DNA of 64,000 nt, taken from assembly GCF_001723175.1 (NCBI RefSeq), contig NC_064651.1, positions 4,092,001 through 4,156,000 on the forward strand. Direction: 5' to 3'. How positions within the stretch are numbered: the first letter of the stretch is position 1; every line of letters starts with the position of its first letter. Position numbers and translations under genes: made by a program. The notes under the pieces are model-generated. The model saw only the letters and a program-made list of their open reading frames with translations, was not told the DNA's origin and did no database searches. The DNA comes from Penicillium oxalicum. Taxonomy: Eukaryota > Ascomycota > Eurotiomycetes > Eurotiales > Aspergillaceae. Positions 11,862 to 23,568 of the stretch are shown piece after piece.

Positions 11862-12812
11862 GGCCGAGTTTCGATGATCAACAGCTTCTCTGGCAAGAGC
11901 AGGTTTCCAATTCACCCGCTCAAGGGAAGATTGTGTCGTTGGAGAAAAGGTGACGTGACGACGTAGGGTTCATCACCCACGAGAGCTCCGGAGCTCTTTA
12001 GTCGGCGACGCCAATCACCGTTTCCCGTTGCGGCGGGGGCCTCAGGCAGATGGCGTCCAGATTGTTTTAGCGGGCGATCTCAGTCTTGGCGTCTCGATGG
12101 AATGTGCTCCAGAGAGACAAGCGAAATATTCAAGAAAGCAAAAAGCAATTCACAATAATGTCGACATCCACCTGTGTCGCTCACACAGCCTTGAATTGAG
12201 AATCTCAGGCTAGATTGGAGCTTAACCCGCTTCTGCATCTCGCAAAGCAGGATTCAGTTCCCAGAGATTCCCCTCCGTACCTGAGCTTTGTTCGTCCGGA
12301 AATGGACGGGGGGCTTGGCGATAGCCGCGAATGGATTCGATCCTGATCTGGAATTTGAATTCTCCAAAAGCTAATCAAATGGTGCTTTTGACGCAACCTC
12401 GAAGAGGCTCTGCCGAGGGAATGGATTTGTCGTATATATCGACTGAATGCGGCCGGATCTGAGCATGTGAATGCAGCCAAAAGACAGCTCGGAGATCGCT
12501 ATCGACATGTAAATTGGATATACTTCTAAATCCATAATAGACATGTCACCTTACGAAAAACCTAGCACTGAACTTGCCGATTTGGACGCAAACCGGACGG
12601 TACAAGTTCAAATCCTCTCTTCGATCTGGCAAATGCAAAAAAAAGGTCTCAGATTTCTACACGTTGACTCCCTCCATATGATTTTGTCCACGTAGATGTG
12701 GTGGTATCTCGATGTTATGTACAAAGTCGTGGAGTGAAGATGGTTAAAAGTAACAAGCCGCCCAATAGATATAGTCTTGTCCCGGTGAGGTTTCCGTTTC
12801 GTTGTCCTTCTT
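11862..12812. other. Intergenic, mnn9 promoter and carrier 3' region
   Basis: Both flanking genes read left. No supportable gene or RNA was seen. A T-arm-like string near 12605 lacks pairing arms and is not a tRNA. Confidence 0.55.
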
Positions 12813-14327
12813 TTAATGCAGCGTGCGCATGACACCCTCGAACGCAACCAAGGCCATTGCGTTTGCTGGGAATGCCCTCAAAAAGCACGGCACAAATCCG
12901 CGCCAGTATCCCCTCATCCCCCGCTCTCGCCAAACTGCTTTGGCGGCATCCCTCCACCGGTGAAACTGCCGCTGACCGTCATTTAGGGCTCCGCCCATAG
13001 GGTCGGTCATGAGGCGCTGCTTGACCACATCCGACGGATAAGAAGTGAGCCAAAAAATCTGCGCGGAGATACCACCGGCCCAGAAATTGACTAGAGGCGC
13101 GGACATATTCGTATGGTTGGTCATGTAGCGGGTGAGGAGGTCGTAAGAACCCCACCAGAAAAAGAAGAATGATCGGAAGAACATGGTCGCATATAGTCCA
13201 CGATAGACACCTCGAATGCCGTGTGTTCGAAGCTAGGGAATGGAGATGTCAGTCAGAACTCGTGCTCTTACAGCCCTGACAGAAAGAGGCATTCCGGGGT
13301 TCAGAAACTCATCGATTAAACACGTACAAGCTTGCGAAGACAGTCGATCGGCCCAGCGTACATGCGCTGTGATTTATCGGCCGCATATTGGACCTGTAAT
13401 CGGGCCTTGATGTGTTCCACCGGCGCGGCAATGAAACTGACTGTCGTACCGGCCATAATCCCGGCAATTCCATGACCAAAGGAAGGTAGTGTCGCAAGGT
13501 CGGTCTGGTACTTGGAAAAGGGCATCCATCGGCGGAGTTCGGGTTTCGAAAAGATATTCTCGTGCAACAATTTCTTGTAAAATGTCAATGACCCCAACAT
13601 TCTGTGGGCCCGAGAGGTAAGACGGTAGTCAGTAAACACAGCTTTCGAGTTTCCCATTCGGCGAAGTAATAGCATGCAGCCTGCAGGCCATCGTCTTCTT
13701 CACTCACATAGAATCCATCATCATCCATCCAACCAGCGGAGGAGATGCGCCCTTGTATAATCCCCGAACCCCTTCTTTTCGAATTGTTTGCAACGTGCAA
13801 TCCAATGGTCCCTTGAAGTGCGCATCTGGACTGGTCTGTAATCGAACCTTGACCGTGTCAAATCTGCGTGGAAAGCAGACGATGTCAGTGTGATTTGTTC
13901 CCAACCGGAGAGACTCTGGTCCCTTCACGAGCGAGAATGCAGGGGAAGATAGATGATTTCGAGCATGACGTACGGATGTCCAACTGTGTCAATTCAAAGA
14001 AGAAAAGATCTCAATCAGTAACGATTCCACACTCAAGAAGAGCTCTGCGACAAGCGAAGAGAACCACTCCAACCCAATCCAACAGGGTCCAGTCTCTATC
14101 AACTCACCACTCAGCTTCGCAATCCCTGAAAAGACTCCCGCCACGAATCCCTTGTAATTCGACTTGGTCGATGTAGTCGATGCTGGTGTCATGGGCGCTT
14201 GATTCCCGCCTCCACTCACCCCTCCATCGCCGTGACTAGTCTCACTCGTGTTTGCCGTTTTAATCTCCTCGGACTGGGTCATGGCCGGTGCTGGCATCAT
14301 TTCTAGAGGCGCCGGCGCCGATGTCAT
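12813..14327 (-). CDS. Mitochondrial carrier (SLC25 family), probably amino-acid/acyl-carnitine-like branch
   Basis: Five exons: 14327-14108, a 10-base exon 13983-13974, 13863-13708, 13601-13328, 13232-12813; 359 residues with all phases consistent. Three repeats carry the carrier signature P-x-[D/E]-x-x-[K/R]: [24 protein letters not shown] and [11 protein letters not shown]. The first signature is assembled from three exons: AGT G | TT GGA CAT CC | A TTT GAC. The N-terminal ~50 residues are Pro/Ala/Thr-rich. These proteins exchange metabolites across the inner mitochondrial membrane. The repeat-1 motif resembles Ymc/SLC25A29-45-type carriers, but the substrate cannot be named from sequence. 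The start is ATG 14327; a GTG one codon upstream is not relevant. Confidence 0.9.
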
Positions 14328-15654
14328 CACGAAAAATTCCGCGTGGAGTTGCCGACGCGTGCGTCAGCGGCGCCCGATCCAGACTGGGGAGAGACGTTTT
14401 CGTGCGCGTTACGGAATTGCGGTGATCCGGGGAGCGTCAAGGGTCAAGGGAAACTCAATGGATGTTGTTCGATGCGTCTTTGTTGTAAAGAATGGATTCC
14501 TCGGTGACCAGGCCAAAGTACCATAAAGGGACCGATTCTTATGGAGGGCGAGATCGGACATGGGCTTCCCAATGATCCCTGGACGAGAGCCCCGCAGCCG
14601 CCGCGTTGTGAGCTCGGGGAGTGGTTGCTCTCCTCCGGGATCCGCTGCGGTGGACACTTGATTGTCCATGAGGGCATTGATCGGAAGGTGGATCGATCGA
14701 TCGACTGATGATTGAAGCTTGGTATTGTGTTTGAGTTTTGATCTCTGTGAGCTGTCCGTGGAGAGAGGATTGGAGATTTGATTCTTCGATTGCCTGCTAG
14801 TCTACGCGGCTGAAGGAAGTAGGAAGAATCGGGTGACTTGTGTTCCTGTTACCATGTGCTGCACCGCCCTGGTAGACATGGCAATATCCATCCTGCCCAG
14901 CTCGTACAGAGACGAAGAAAGAATGAACATTAACTTTGGGATCCAGTTGTACATTCTTGGGACCGACTAGCTGCTCCTGGCTTGTACGGCCCCGGCAGCT
15001 CAGCTATTCAAATTGGCCTCGCTGTGTTATATCTTTTCTTTTCTCATCCACCCAGCATGAAGACCGCCACTTGAGTGACTGGTCGCGCAATACGGAGCGA
15101 TCTCTACGGAGTTCAGAAGACAGCAATGGAGGAAAAGAATGGCTGAGTCAGCAGCGAAGGTTTGCGGGAGCCTTCGAGAATCTATTGCATTCACTCATGC
15201 AGGAGACAAAAAGAAATGAAAATGATCAGACTGTTCTTAAAATAAAACGATGATCGCCGTACTGTGGGGCCAGCGTGGGGGTATAAAAGATGCAGTGGGT
15301 GACGCAAGAACAAAAAGCAATCGAGACCACACCCTCCGCTCTCATCAATGATCAGGGTGATTCATATGTCACGAGCAAGGGGTGCGAACAAGAAAGATGA
15401 GAAGGACCAGCCAAGAGGAACACACACAAGAGTCGGCTGTACCGGCCAGAGAAATCCACGATCCAAAAAAAAAATGGAGCCCAGGATCATGTGCGAGGCT
15501 CGGCCTCCCCCTGAGCAGTCATGGCAGAGCTGGAAGAGTGTGGGAATTTGAGAACCGGAAAGAACGAACCCGAATTGGGATGATATGTGAATAAAAGCCG
15601 TTGCCTTGAGCGAGATGGGCCAGGTAGCGGCACAATGGGCGGCCACAAAGTTCA
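14328..15654. other. Intergenic with an isolated TATA-like site
   Basis: This lies upstream of the carrier gene and downstream of the Ser/Pro-rich gene. A plus-strand GTATAAAAG at 15281 is followed 60 bases later by a 67-codon open frame (15348-15551) with no recognisable similarity, so it is not called as a gene. Nothing else supportable. Confidence 0.4.
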
Positions 15655-17260
15655 TCACCGGCCCTTGGCGGCCGGACGACTCTTTTGTCGGGCCTTGTCG
15701 TTCTCCCGTGCAATCAATTTTTCCACCAGATCCGCCGAGGGACCCGCGTGCGAACTGGCGACATCACGGGCACCGTGGTGGACAGTCCCGGAAAGACCGG
15801 CCGCTAGGTAATCCGCAGATTCGAGGGCCAGCGGGGTGACGGGGCCGGGACTCCGTAAGGGATCCAGGCGTGGTGCTGAGGGGCTTTGCTCAGCAGCATC
15901 TAAGAGAGCACCGTATTGCCATTTCACATCGCGAGGCCCCGATGTGGCGCGATAGGCTTGCTGCCGGGACTGCCGAGGAGAGGGTGGCTGGCCCGAGCTG
16001 GAATGGCCGCTGGGGTTGGATTGGTAGACGGCTGGGTGGAAGCGAGGCAGGCTGCCCAAGGAGAATCCGGGGATGGCCTTGGTGGGCGGAGTCTGGCCCC
16101 GTGAGCGGGAGGGTTGCGGAGAACTGGGACGGCGCGGAGACATGGTCGGAGAAGCCACTGGGGAGTAGAACGGAGAGTGGTCGGCACGCATGCTGGAGGA
16201 AGGAGGCCGACGATACCGAGACGGACCGGGACCAGCGGGAGCAACGACGGCGGCAGTCGGCGCAGACAAATGTCGGCTCGGACGCGAAGGTCTGGAGGGA
16301 GAACGGAGATGTCGAGATCGAGCAGACAAGGAGGCACGCTCCCAATCTTCCAGGTAATCGTCGTGGTCGAAGCGACCGGTCAGCGGGGTCACGGGGAGAT
16401 GATCGTCGTAGTCGGATCCGTGGCGGCGCCGAGGAATTGGGATGGGTCGCGTGGACGAAGAGGAGAGGACGGGAGTATCGAGGGCGTCAATGGGAATGGA
16501 ATCCGACCGTCGCAGCGGCGGACGGGAAGGAGAAGAGTAGGGAGCAGAGGTGGGTGGGTTATATGCAGAAGAAGTGGCCGTCAAATCCCGCAGGGACGAC
16601 AACGACACTGGGGTGGGGTAGCCGTGTTTGAGGATCAGATGCTCTAAATGGTCCTGCGGTCGGGATGAGGACGAACGAGAGCGTGAAGCGGAAAAGACAC
16701 CTGAAGGGGTGGTGGGGTGAAGAGGTCAGACAGCCGTCTTTGCAGAGGAGGTCATGGAATGAGAGGTGACGGAATGTCACACGTGTTCCATGGCAGCATG
16801 TATCACGACGGATTGGGAGAAAAGGTGGAATTTCAGGAGAGGAGCAGAGGAGCAGCGGAGGGGCAGACATGGAAAGATCCATGGGAGAGAAACCGAGCCA
16901 TTGACCTGAGGGATCGGACTCTTGGTGTCTTTGCGGAAATCACCCGAATGGGCTCACGCCAGACATTCTTTCCCTGCAAGTATCCCTGACTTCAGGGATA
17001 GAGGACATGATAGGGCCGCGGAAGGGACCAAGCAAAAGTGAAGCCCAGGAGAAAATGGACAAGAATCATCTGGCTTGCCATTCGACACCTGGCTCCATTC
17101 GCGGTAAAAAAAATCATCAAAGACAAAGAAGAACAAGTTGTCACTTACTGTCAGAATAGTCTGAATTGCTGCTCAATGACGAGGGGTAGTGGGAGGCGGA
17201 GGAAGATGAAGAGTATGAAAAAGGGGAGGTGGACTCGGATTTTAATTGTTTGCGACGCAT
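15655..17260 (-). CDS. Ser/Pro-rich fungal protein of unknown function
   Basis: Two exons, 17260-17149 and 16700-15655, joined by a 448-base intron; 385 residues. Exon 1 begins MRRKQLKSESTSPFSYSSSS; the joint restores ...NSDYSD|SVFSASRSRSSSSRPQ and leads into HLEHLILKHGYPTPVSLSSL. The rest is Ser, Pro and Arg-rich, including repeated RPSRPSR-like stretches, and ends in a charged helix (ADLVEKLIARENDKARQKSR). No catalytic motif, membrane segment or signal peptide is visible. I do not recognise the family. The long intron and the gene-poor region upstream are unusual for this window. A 253-codon open frame on the opposite strand (15870-16631) is a shadow caused by the GC-rich codons. Confidence 0.65.
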
Positions 17261-20200
17261 TGTCTCGTTGGTTCCCGGCTTTTCTTTTTCTCTCATTTTT
17301 CTGTCTTGCTCCTTTCTGATCTCTTGCTTTCAACGCCGACGCCTTGAAGAAGTTAGTCACTCCATTTCTTTTCTCGGGTCGCTAATGCATCGTAGAGTCC
17401 TGCGGGGGACTCCACAGACGCCTCAGCGGCATGTCGTCATTGCAAGGGGGACACGGAAATTGTGGAATCACGCAAAACGGGATCAACAAGTGTAAGAGAA
17501 TCCAACGGGAAGGAAGACGGGAAAAAAATTATCAACAAAAAAAAGAGGCATAGACCTGGGAGAGAAAAAGCCACGAAAACAAGGTCACCCGCAGGCAAAA
17601 AGGACCCAAAGGGACCTTGTCCACCTCATGCAGCGCAATCATCGTGAGTGGAAATAATGATGCACAAGAAATCAATCGGGCTCCACCGGAGGCGCCCACA
17701 ATTCCACGGTTCCCAGCGGATGGAATCGGTTCCTGGACAAGCCAAACATGGCAAGGGGCTTCCAGGAGAGCACACCAGAACAAGGATCCGGCGGAGCCAG
17801 GACTGAGCCTGTAAAATCATCGGCACCATCCGTGGATGCACATGATCTGAGATCGAAATAAAGATGTGGAGAGGATCAAACAATACACAACGCCAGAAGA
17901 AAGGGGGGATAGGAAGAAAACGAAAAGTCAAAGACACACAGCGGGGAAGAATCAATCAGCACTGACCGTGAATAAGGCTCGGAACTGTCAGATTGGTGCT
18001 GTCAATCCTGCTTTGTCTATAGACTACGGTAGATCGATGCGCTGGGTACTTGGCTCCGCTCGGCAGGATGACCCGCTAGGTTGATCCTCGTCGGGCGCCA
18101 GAGATGCACTGTACAGCCCAACGAGAGCTGTCCAAGACTCCGGTACTCGTCCTGCGGATGGCATATACGAAATACGGCAGACAAGAATCTCGGTCGGCCA
18201 CAGGAGTGGTTGCAGAAGAAGTCGATCCAATGATGCGGGAGGGCGCAGCGGACCGGGAGACTCTGTTCAAGTCGAGCCTGGTGCTATTCAAACGTGGCCT
18301 AGTGACATTCAGAACTGCGCGGATTCTCGGAGGGTCGGATAGTGCAGGCGGTTGGTTCGCCGTGGATTGCAGCCGAATGAAGGTCAACGAGTCTTGACCG
18401 AAGGAGAGGCAAGTGCACAAGAAGAGAAAAAGGAAAGAAGAGAGGAGAGATTGAGGGTGAGGGTGTGTTTATAGGAAGTAAACCCGTACTGACAGACACT
18501 AATCCGCATGCCGGTCGCCATGAACAGGCGTGGGCCAGGGCCAGGCACCTGCGAAATTGAGGAGAGTCAAGTGTACGTGGTAAGAGGTACTAGGGCGTGA
18601 GGTACTGCCGGTACTAGTGACCCGGTAGTCAGATTCACAGAGCATCTACAGTACATACTAGTAGTGAGGGGACCGGCTGAAGAGTTTATTCTCGTCTCAG
18701 CTCATCGAATACGAGTCTCGGAGGCGAACATCTGTCCAGAGAGGACGTGAGCTCCTCAGGGTTTGCGGTCGGTATCTACTTGCACCGAATGTGCTCCACG
18801 CGGCGTCGCCTGGTGACCACTGCGAGGATGTCCGTTCCAAGGCACAGGCCGAGCGTGTGAGTGGTTCTTCATATCACGTCCCTGAGATGGGATCATCCAT
18901 GTCCATCCGAGCTTCTCACTCGTGGAGAGCAAACCCCGGGGATCTTCATCTTCTGTCTCGTTATTCCTACGGTGGTCACGGTTGTATACCGGTTCCTGGA
19001 GTCATGAGTACCCGGTCATCACTGGCCCTCAGTCAGGACGGGCTGATCACGGAACAAGCCAGCTGCTGAAAATAGACGTCGACAACATGAGTATGCACAT
19101 GTCCGCCGTCAACACTGAGACCGTTGCTCGTGGGAGTACTATAAATTTCTCAATACAGGAAAAAAAAGAATGAAGGAGAGAAAAAGAAAGACGGAAAGAG
19201 AGAGAAATGATAATCATATCGCCAAAAGCTCCGTTGTAAAACGACTAGGTTCATTATCACCTCCAATAGAAACCTTGCCTCTGAAGGCGATTACCATTTC
19301 GGGCGAAAGACTGCCATCCATCGGCACCGAGCATGGACGTTCAACTCAGATGGTTTCCCAATTAGGTACTTTCCTGACCAACAACATCCACGGAAAAGCA
19401 GTTCTTAGCTCAGGCGATCAGCCGACCAGCAGGTCCACCCTTCTTCCCCCTCCAGTGGAGTCCACACACCCTCACGGAGCCCTTCCATCTCAAGAGTCAA
19501 GTCACAACCTTTTTCTCTTGCTTTTTATCCAGATTTGCACCTATCAACATGCTCCTTCAAAGGCGTCCGGTATGTCCTAGTGGCTGAGATCGCTGACGAA
19601 TTTCCTGTCATCCATGTATGTTGTGATCGAGCGGCGCTTTTGCTTCCTTGCCTTTTTGATAAATCTGTTTTTTCTTTCTTTGTTTTCTTTGTGTGTGTTT
19701 TTCTTTTTCCAAAAAATTTCATTCTATTGATGATTAAAATTCTGGTGCGGACGAAGAGAAGAGCACATTCCGGAACCGAGTACTCATCTCGCGGGTAATG
19801 GGGGGACCTCCAGTGACCTTGAATATTGTGGTTGAGGGGGATCAGTCTTCTTCCCACCAGCCATGAAGCCAGCGATCCTGGTGTGTCACGAGTCAGGAGG
19901 CGCAAAGGCAGACGCTGCCTTCCTGTCCTGAGGCTACGATAAGTTCTTATTATGATTTGGATCCTGACTCTGCGAGCAAAATCGGATCAGCAAGGTATTC
20001 AATCTGATGGCACTTGAATGTTAAAACCACTGCCGTGTATTGATGACAAGGGTCCGTCCATGGCATCCGTCCGTGGTATGCATGTCACGATCGTGCGTCT
20101 GAGCGTCCCGTCCATCCCCCAGTGCCCTCCACTTTCCCCCATCCACCCCCTGCCCCGCTGCAGCGCGGGTATATCCCCTGGTTACATGAGCGAGAGCTTC

Positions 20201-22690
20201 TCCGCGAATGTAACCATCGAACAAGGGAAGACGGGGGTATGATTTCCGCTGAATCCTTTGCCCCTCCACCCCCTGATGACTCTGTGAGGATCGTCGGCGA
20301 TCATTGCGCGGAGGAAGCTTCCCTCCAATCGCGAAACGCGTCACTCATGCGATTCTTCACACTAGCCGGGAAAAGTCGAAGCCTACACTGCGCAAAACGC
20401 GTGAATGCAACACTCTAATACTTGGGAGGGGGGCTGTGTGTGTGTATTGGAGAGACAGTTGAGCGTGGACATCAGAGGTCGACGAGATGACTCACTAGTT
20501 TGATACCAGTCACTGCAGTACTTGATAGTCGAGACATCGACATGACTCTAAGTTACTAGTTGGCCATTTGCCAGAACGAGTCATCTGCAGAAAAGGAGTG
20601 TGTGACGGAGGAAGAAGAGGATCGGAGCTTGGTAGAGTAAGACATGGAAAATGAATGATAACCAAGGCCGCACTTGTGATTGAAGGACTGACCTGGATCA
20701 GTGAAGAGCACTTTCTTGATCCCGTTGGATCAGCTGAGAACCTTTCCTACGCCCCCCTAACCCTCGAAAACTTGAATGGCGTCGATCCGGAACAGGAGAT
20801 AGGCCGCCTTTCCTTCCGTTTTTGCTTCCCCATACTACCATCCTTCTTGTCTTATTAGACAAGGCCCGGAGACATTCATCTTCCGGCCGCTCACCAAGAT
20901 GCCAAAAGGATACCTGTGGACCAAAACCAGCAATCTTCGTCTCTGTAAAAATATCTTACCCCGCGGATAGACGGGAGGACGCTAGCCCGTCGAGTTACCT
21001 AGATACCACCTCACCCAGGACCACTTCTATAGAGGTCAGCATGGCCCAGTGTGAGAATTATAAGCAAGTGAGCCGAGGGATCGGCAAAAAGACCGATTCT
21101 GTCAATCAAGGAAGTACGTATGGACGACGACGACCTGTACAGGAGTCATTGTAAATTACATAATATGGAATGTTGATGACATTTACACATCTATATTGGC
21201 CATTCAAAGAGGAACCTATCAAGCAAGGGAAATCGAATCAATCTACCACGCACAGCGGCTCTGAGAATTCGGGCTCATATCTTGATGTGAAATGGAAAGG
21301 ACCGGTTACCTAGCCTCCACTATTTTCCTAGTTGTCCATCATTCTAGCACAGCTGTCTGCGCTGCCGGCAGTGATGAATGATGCTTCACAGTCACTTCAA
21401 GTGAGGGACTAAATAGCAGAACCTAGTGACGACCAAAGATAAATGGAAGTGGGAAAAAAGGAAAACGAAAATAAATTCAGCAGCTTGGAGGATAAGCTGA
21501 CTTGGGATAGAAAAAAAAACCCCGGGAACGGATCTAGCAAAGAAATATTGAACTGAATCTGACCGGAATGGTGAGCCGTGGTTGGCTCCTGACGACGGGT
21601 GGCACATCGTCAACATGACTCCCGTCAACGCTACCGGGCATATCGTCATATCCGACACATGCCTGGACATTTTCGGGATACAGGTTCCATCCATTCATAG
21701 GTATATATGTGTATAAATGGGGAGGGCGGAAAGACGGTAGCACAGAGGAAACCCCTCTATCTTTGCCCGCACGAGTAGTCTCACCTTTCAATTCTTCAGA
21801 CTTGATGTACCGACCAAGAAAAGTGAGAGAAAGAGAAAATGCCTAGATAATATGGCATTTCACAGGAACTCCGTCAACATCAAGTTGAGGTATCAGCATA
21901 CTCTGTGCTGTCGCTGCGAGCGTCCGGATGGCTCGTGGTCGTTCTCACAATTGGATCTCAACCGCTGTTTAGGAAATGCAAATGGTTTGTCACCACAAGA
22001 CTGAATACATCCCCTTTTTCGGACGTTCTCTCTCTCTCTGTCTCTTATCCATCTTTGACTAACAAAATCCACATTCATCACAGGCAAATTTGTCTGGGGT
22101 GGGCACAGCTTCGCTCACAGCGCCACCGCGATTCGTCTCTCGGTCGAAGAGCCCGGACAGAGTACATGGCTATATGCCGAGTTGAATGATCATGATGGAA
22201 CGCATCGGTGCGCATCGGTGGGTTCAAAGCATTCGAGGATGGAAATATGATGAGGTCGCATGTGCTGATGAGAATGCTCATCTCTAGGTAAATTTGTCAG
22301 AATGTATTCGGAATTACGAGGGAATGTTGAGGTTCGATCCTTGTGGTTTGAGTCGGACGAGATCTCATCAATCGGATGCCAACCATCTGCACCATAGCAA
22401 GATGACCGTCTTTGAAAGCTACGAGAAAAAGCCATCCGAGTTGAAACGGCTCCGGGCAAAGCGGTTATTGTGCTAATTTAAAATGGGTAGCCGCGTTTCA
22501 GGTGTTTACTCGCGGGTGTCGATTATAGAAGAACACAGATAGTAATCGCTTGAATGGTACACTTGCATTTTGATTTCTTATATACAGTACATGCTGCTAA
22601 GCTTCAGTTTCAGCGTTGCAAGCAACAAAAAAGCTGATCAGCTCACCTTGTATTGTAGTGCGCCTACCTCGTTGAGACAAAGATCCATTC
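17261..22690. other. Gene-poor 5.4 kb region
   Basis: No gene could be supported. The longest open frames are about 140 codons, without motifs, and most overlap low-complexity A/G-rich or T/C-rich tracts. Local features are several CTAGT-containing words around 18590-18660 and 20500-20560, and a TATA-like TATATATGTGTATAAAT near 21703-21719 on the plus strand. It could be an extended 5' regulatory region, hold non-coding transcripts, or contain decayed sequence. Confidence 0.45.
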
Positions 22691-23568
22691 TCAACCGACC
22701 ACAGCAGTCCATCCATTATCCAGAGCAATGCAGGCCCCATTGATCACACTGGAACCCTTGCCGTAGGTCAAATTCGTGCAGAACCCAGCCACCTCGTCAA
22801 GGTCGCATGCAGGAGCCTGAACGGCCTCGTACACGGCATTCATCTTTTGATATCCTTCCATATGCATGCCTGTCTTGAACACATCCGCGATATTGGTGTT
22901 CATCGCCCCCATCATCAAGGCATTGCAGCGGATACCTTTGTTGCCATAGAACGCGGCTGTGTTCTTGGTCAGGCCCACCAGACCATGTTTACTGGCAGTG
23001 TAGGCAGCGCCTATTTTCGAGTCAAAGGATGAGAACCAGTGTGTTTCGAAAAAAAGAAAAAGAAAAAGGAAAAGGAAGACTATAAAAAAAGATCCAACAT
23101 ACCAGCAGCCCATCCCGCTCGCCCTGCAACCGAAACAATATTGATGATCCGACCGTCGGGGGTCGATTGCTCCAACATGTTCTGCACCGCCATCTTGCTC
23201 AGAATCATTGGCGCCGTGAGATTGAGCGCGATGACCCGATCCCATTGTTCCAGATCCATATCGCCTACGGGCGCGAAATGATCCATGATCCCGGCATTGT
23301 TCACAAGGACATCGATCTTGCCAAATTCCCGGATCAACTCGTCGAAGAGCCTTTTCACATCCTCGGGCTTGGTGATGTCAGATTTGATCGCCCGCAGGGG
23401 GCCCTTGGATGATAGTTCGGCGGACGTTTGTTGGAGTCGCTCTTCGTGAATGTCACAGATGACCACGTTCGCGCCCGCGTCCAGAAAGTGCGTGGCGATG
23501 GCTTTGCCTAGACCTCCCGCTCCGCCTGTGACGAGGCACGTCTTTCCTGCAAGAATCTGTTCCGACAT
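22691..23568 (-). CDS. Classical short-chain dehydrogenase/reductase
   Basis: Exons 23568-23103 and 23010-22691, 261 residues. It has the Rossmann dinucleotide motif TGGAGGLG near the N-terminus, the D-rich specificity site ICDIHEER (an acidic residue at the end of strand 2, suggesting NAD+), NNAG at about residue 90, and the catalytic S...YTASK with YTASK at the start of exon 2. Length and order are those of the classical SDR class (FabG/3-oxoacyl reductase-like or alcohol dehydrogenases). The intron contains a long pyrimidine tract (on the plus strand A/G-rich 23049-23077). The substrate is unknown. It lies head-to-head with the permease 1.9 kb away; no functional link is evident. Confidence 0.88.

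Noticed and set aside
12590..12630. T-loop-like GTTCAAATC suggesting a tRNA
   Set aside because: Flanking bases do not pair into a T stem and no acceptor or anticodon arm could be found.
15281..15551. TATA-like site followed by a 67-codon open frame
   Set aside because: No similarity or composition support for a protein; kept only as a note in the intergenic entry.
15870..16631. 253-codon plus-strand open frame
   Set aside because: Shadow of the Ser/Pro-rich gene; Arg/Gly-rich without motifs.
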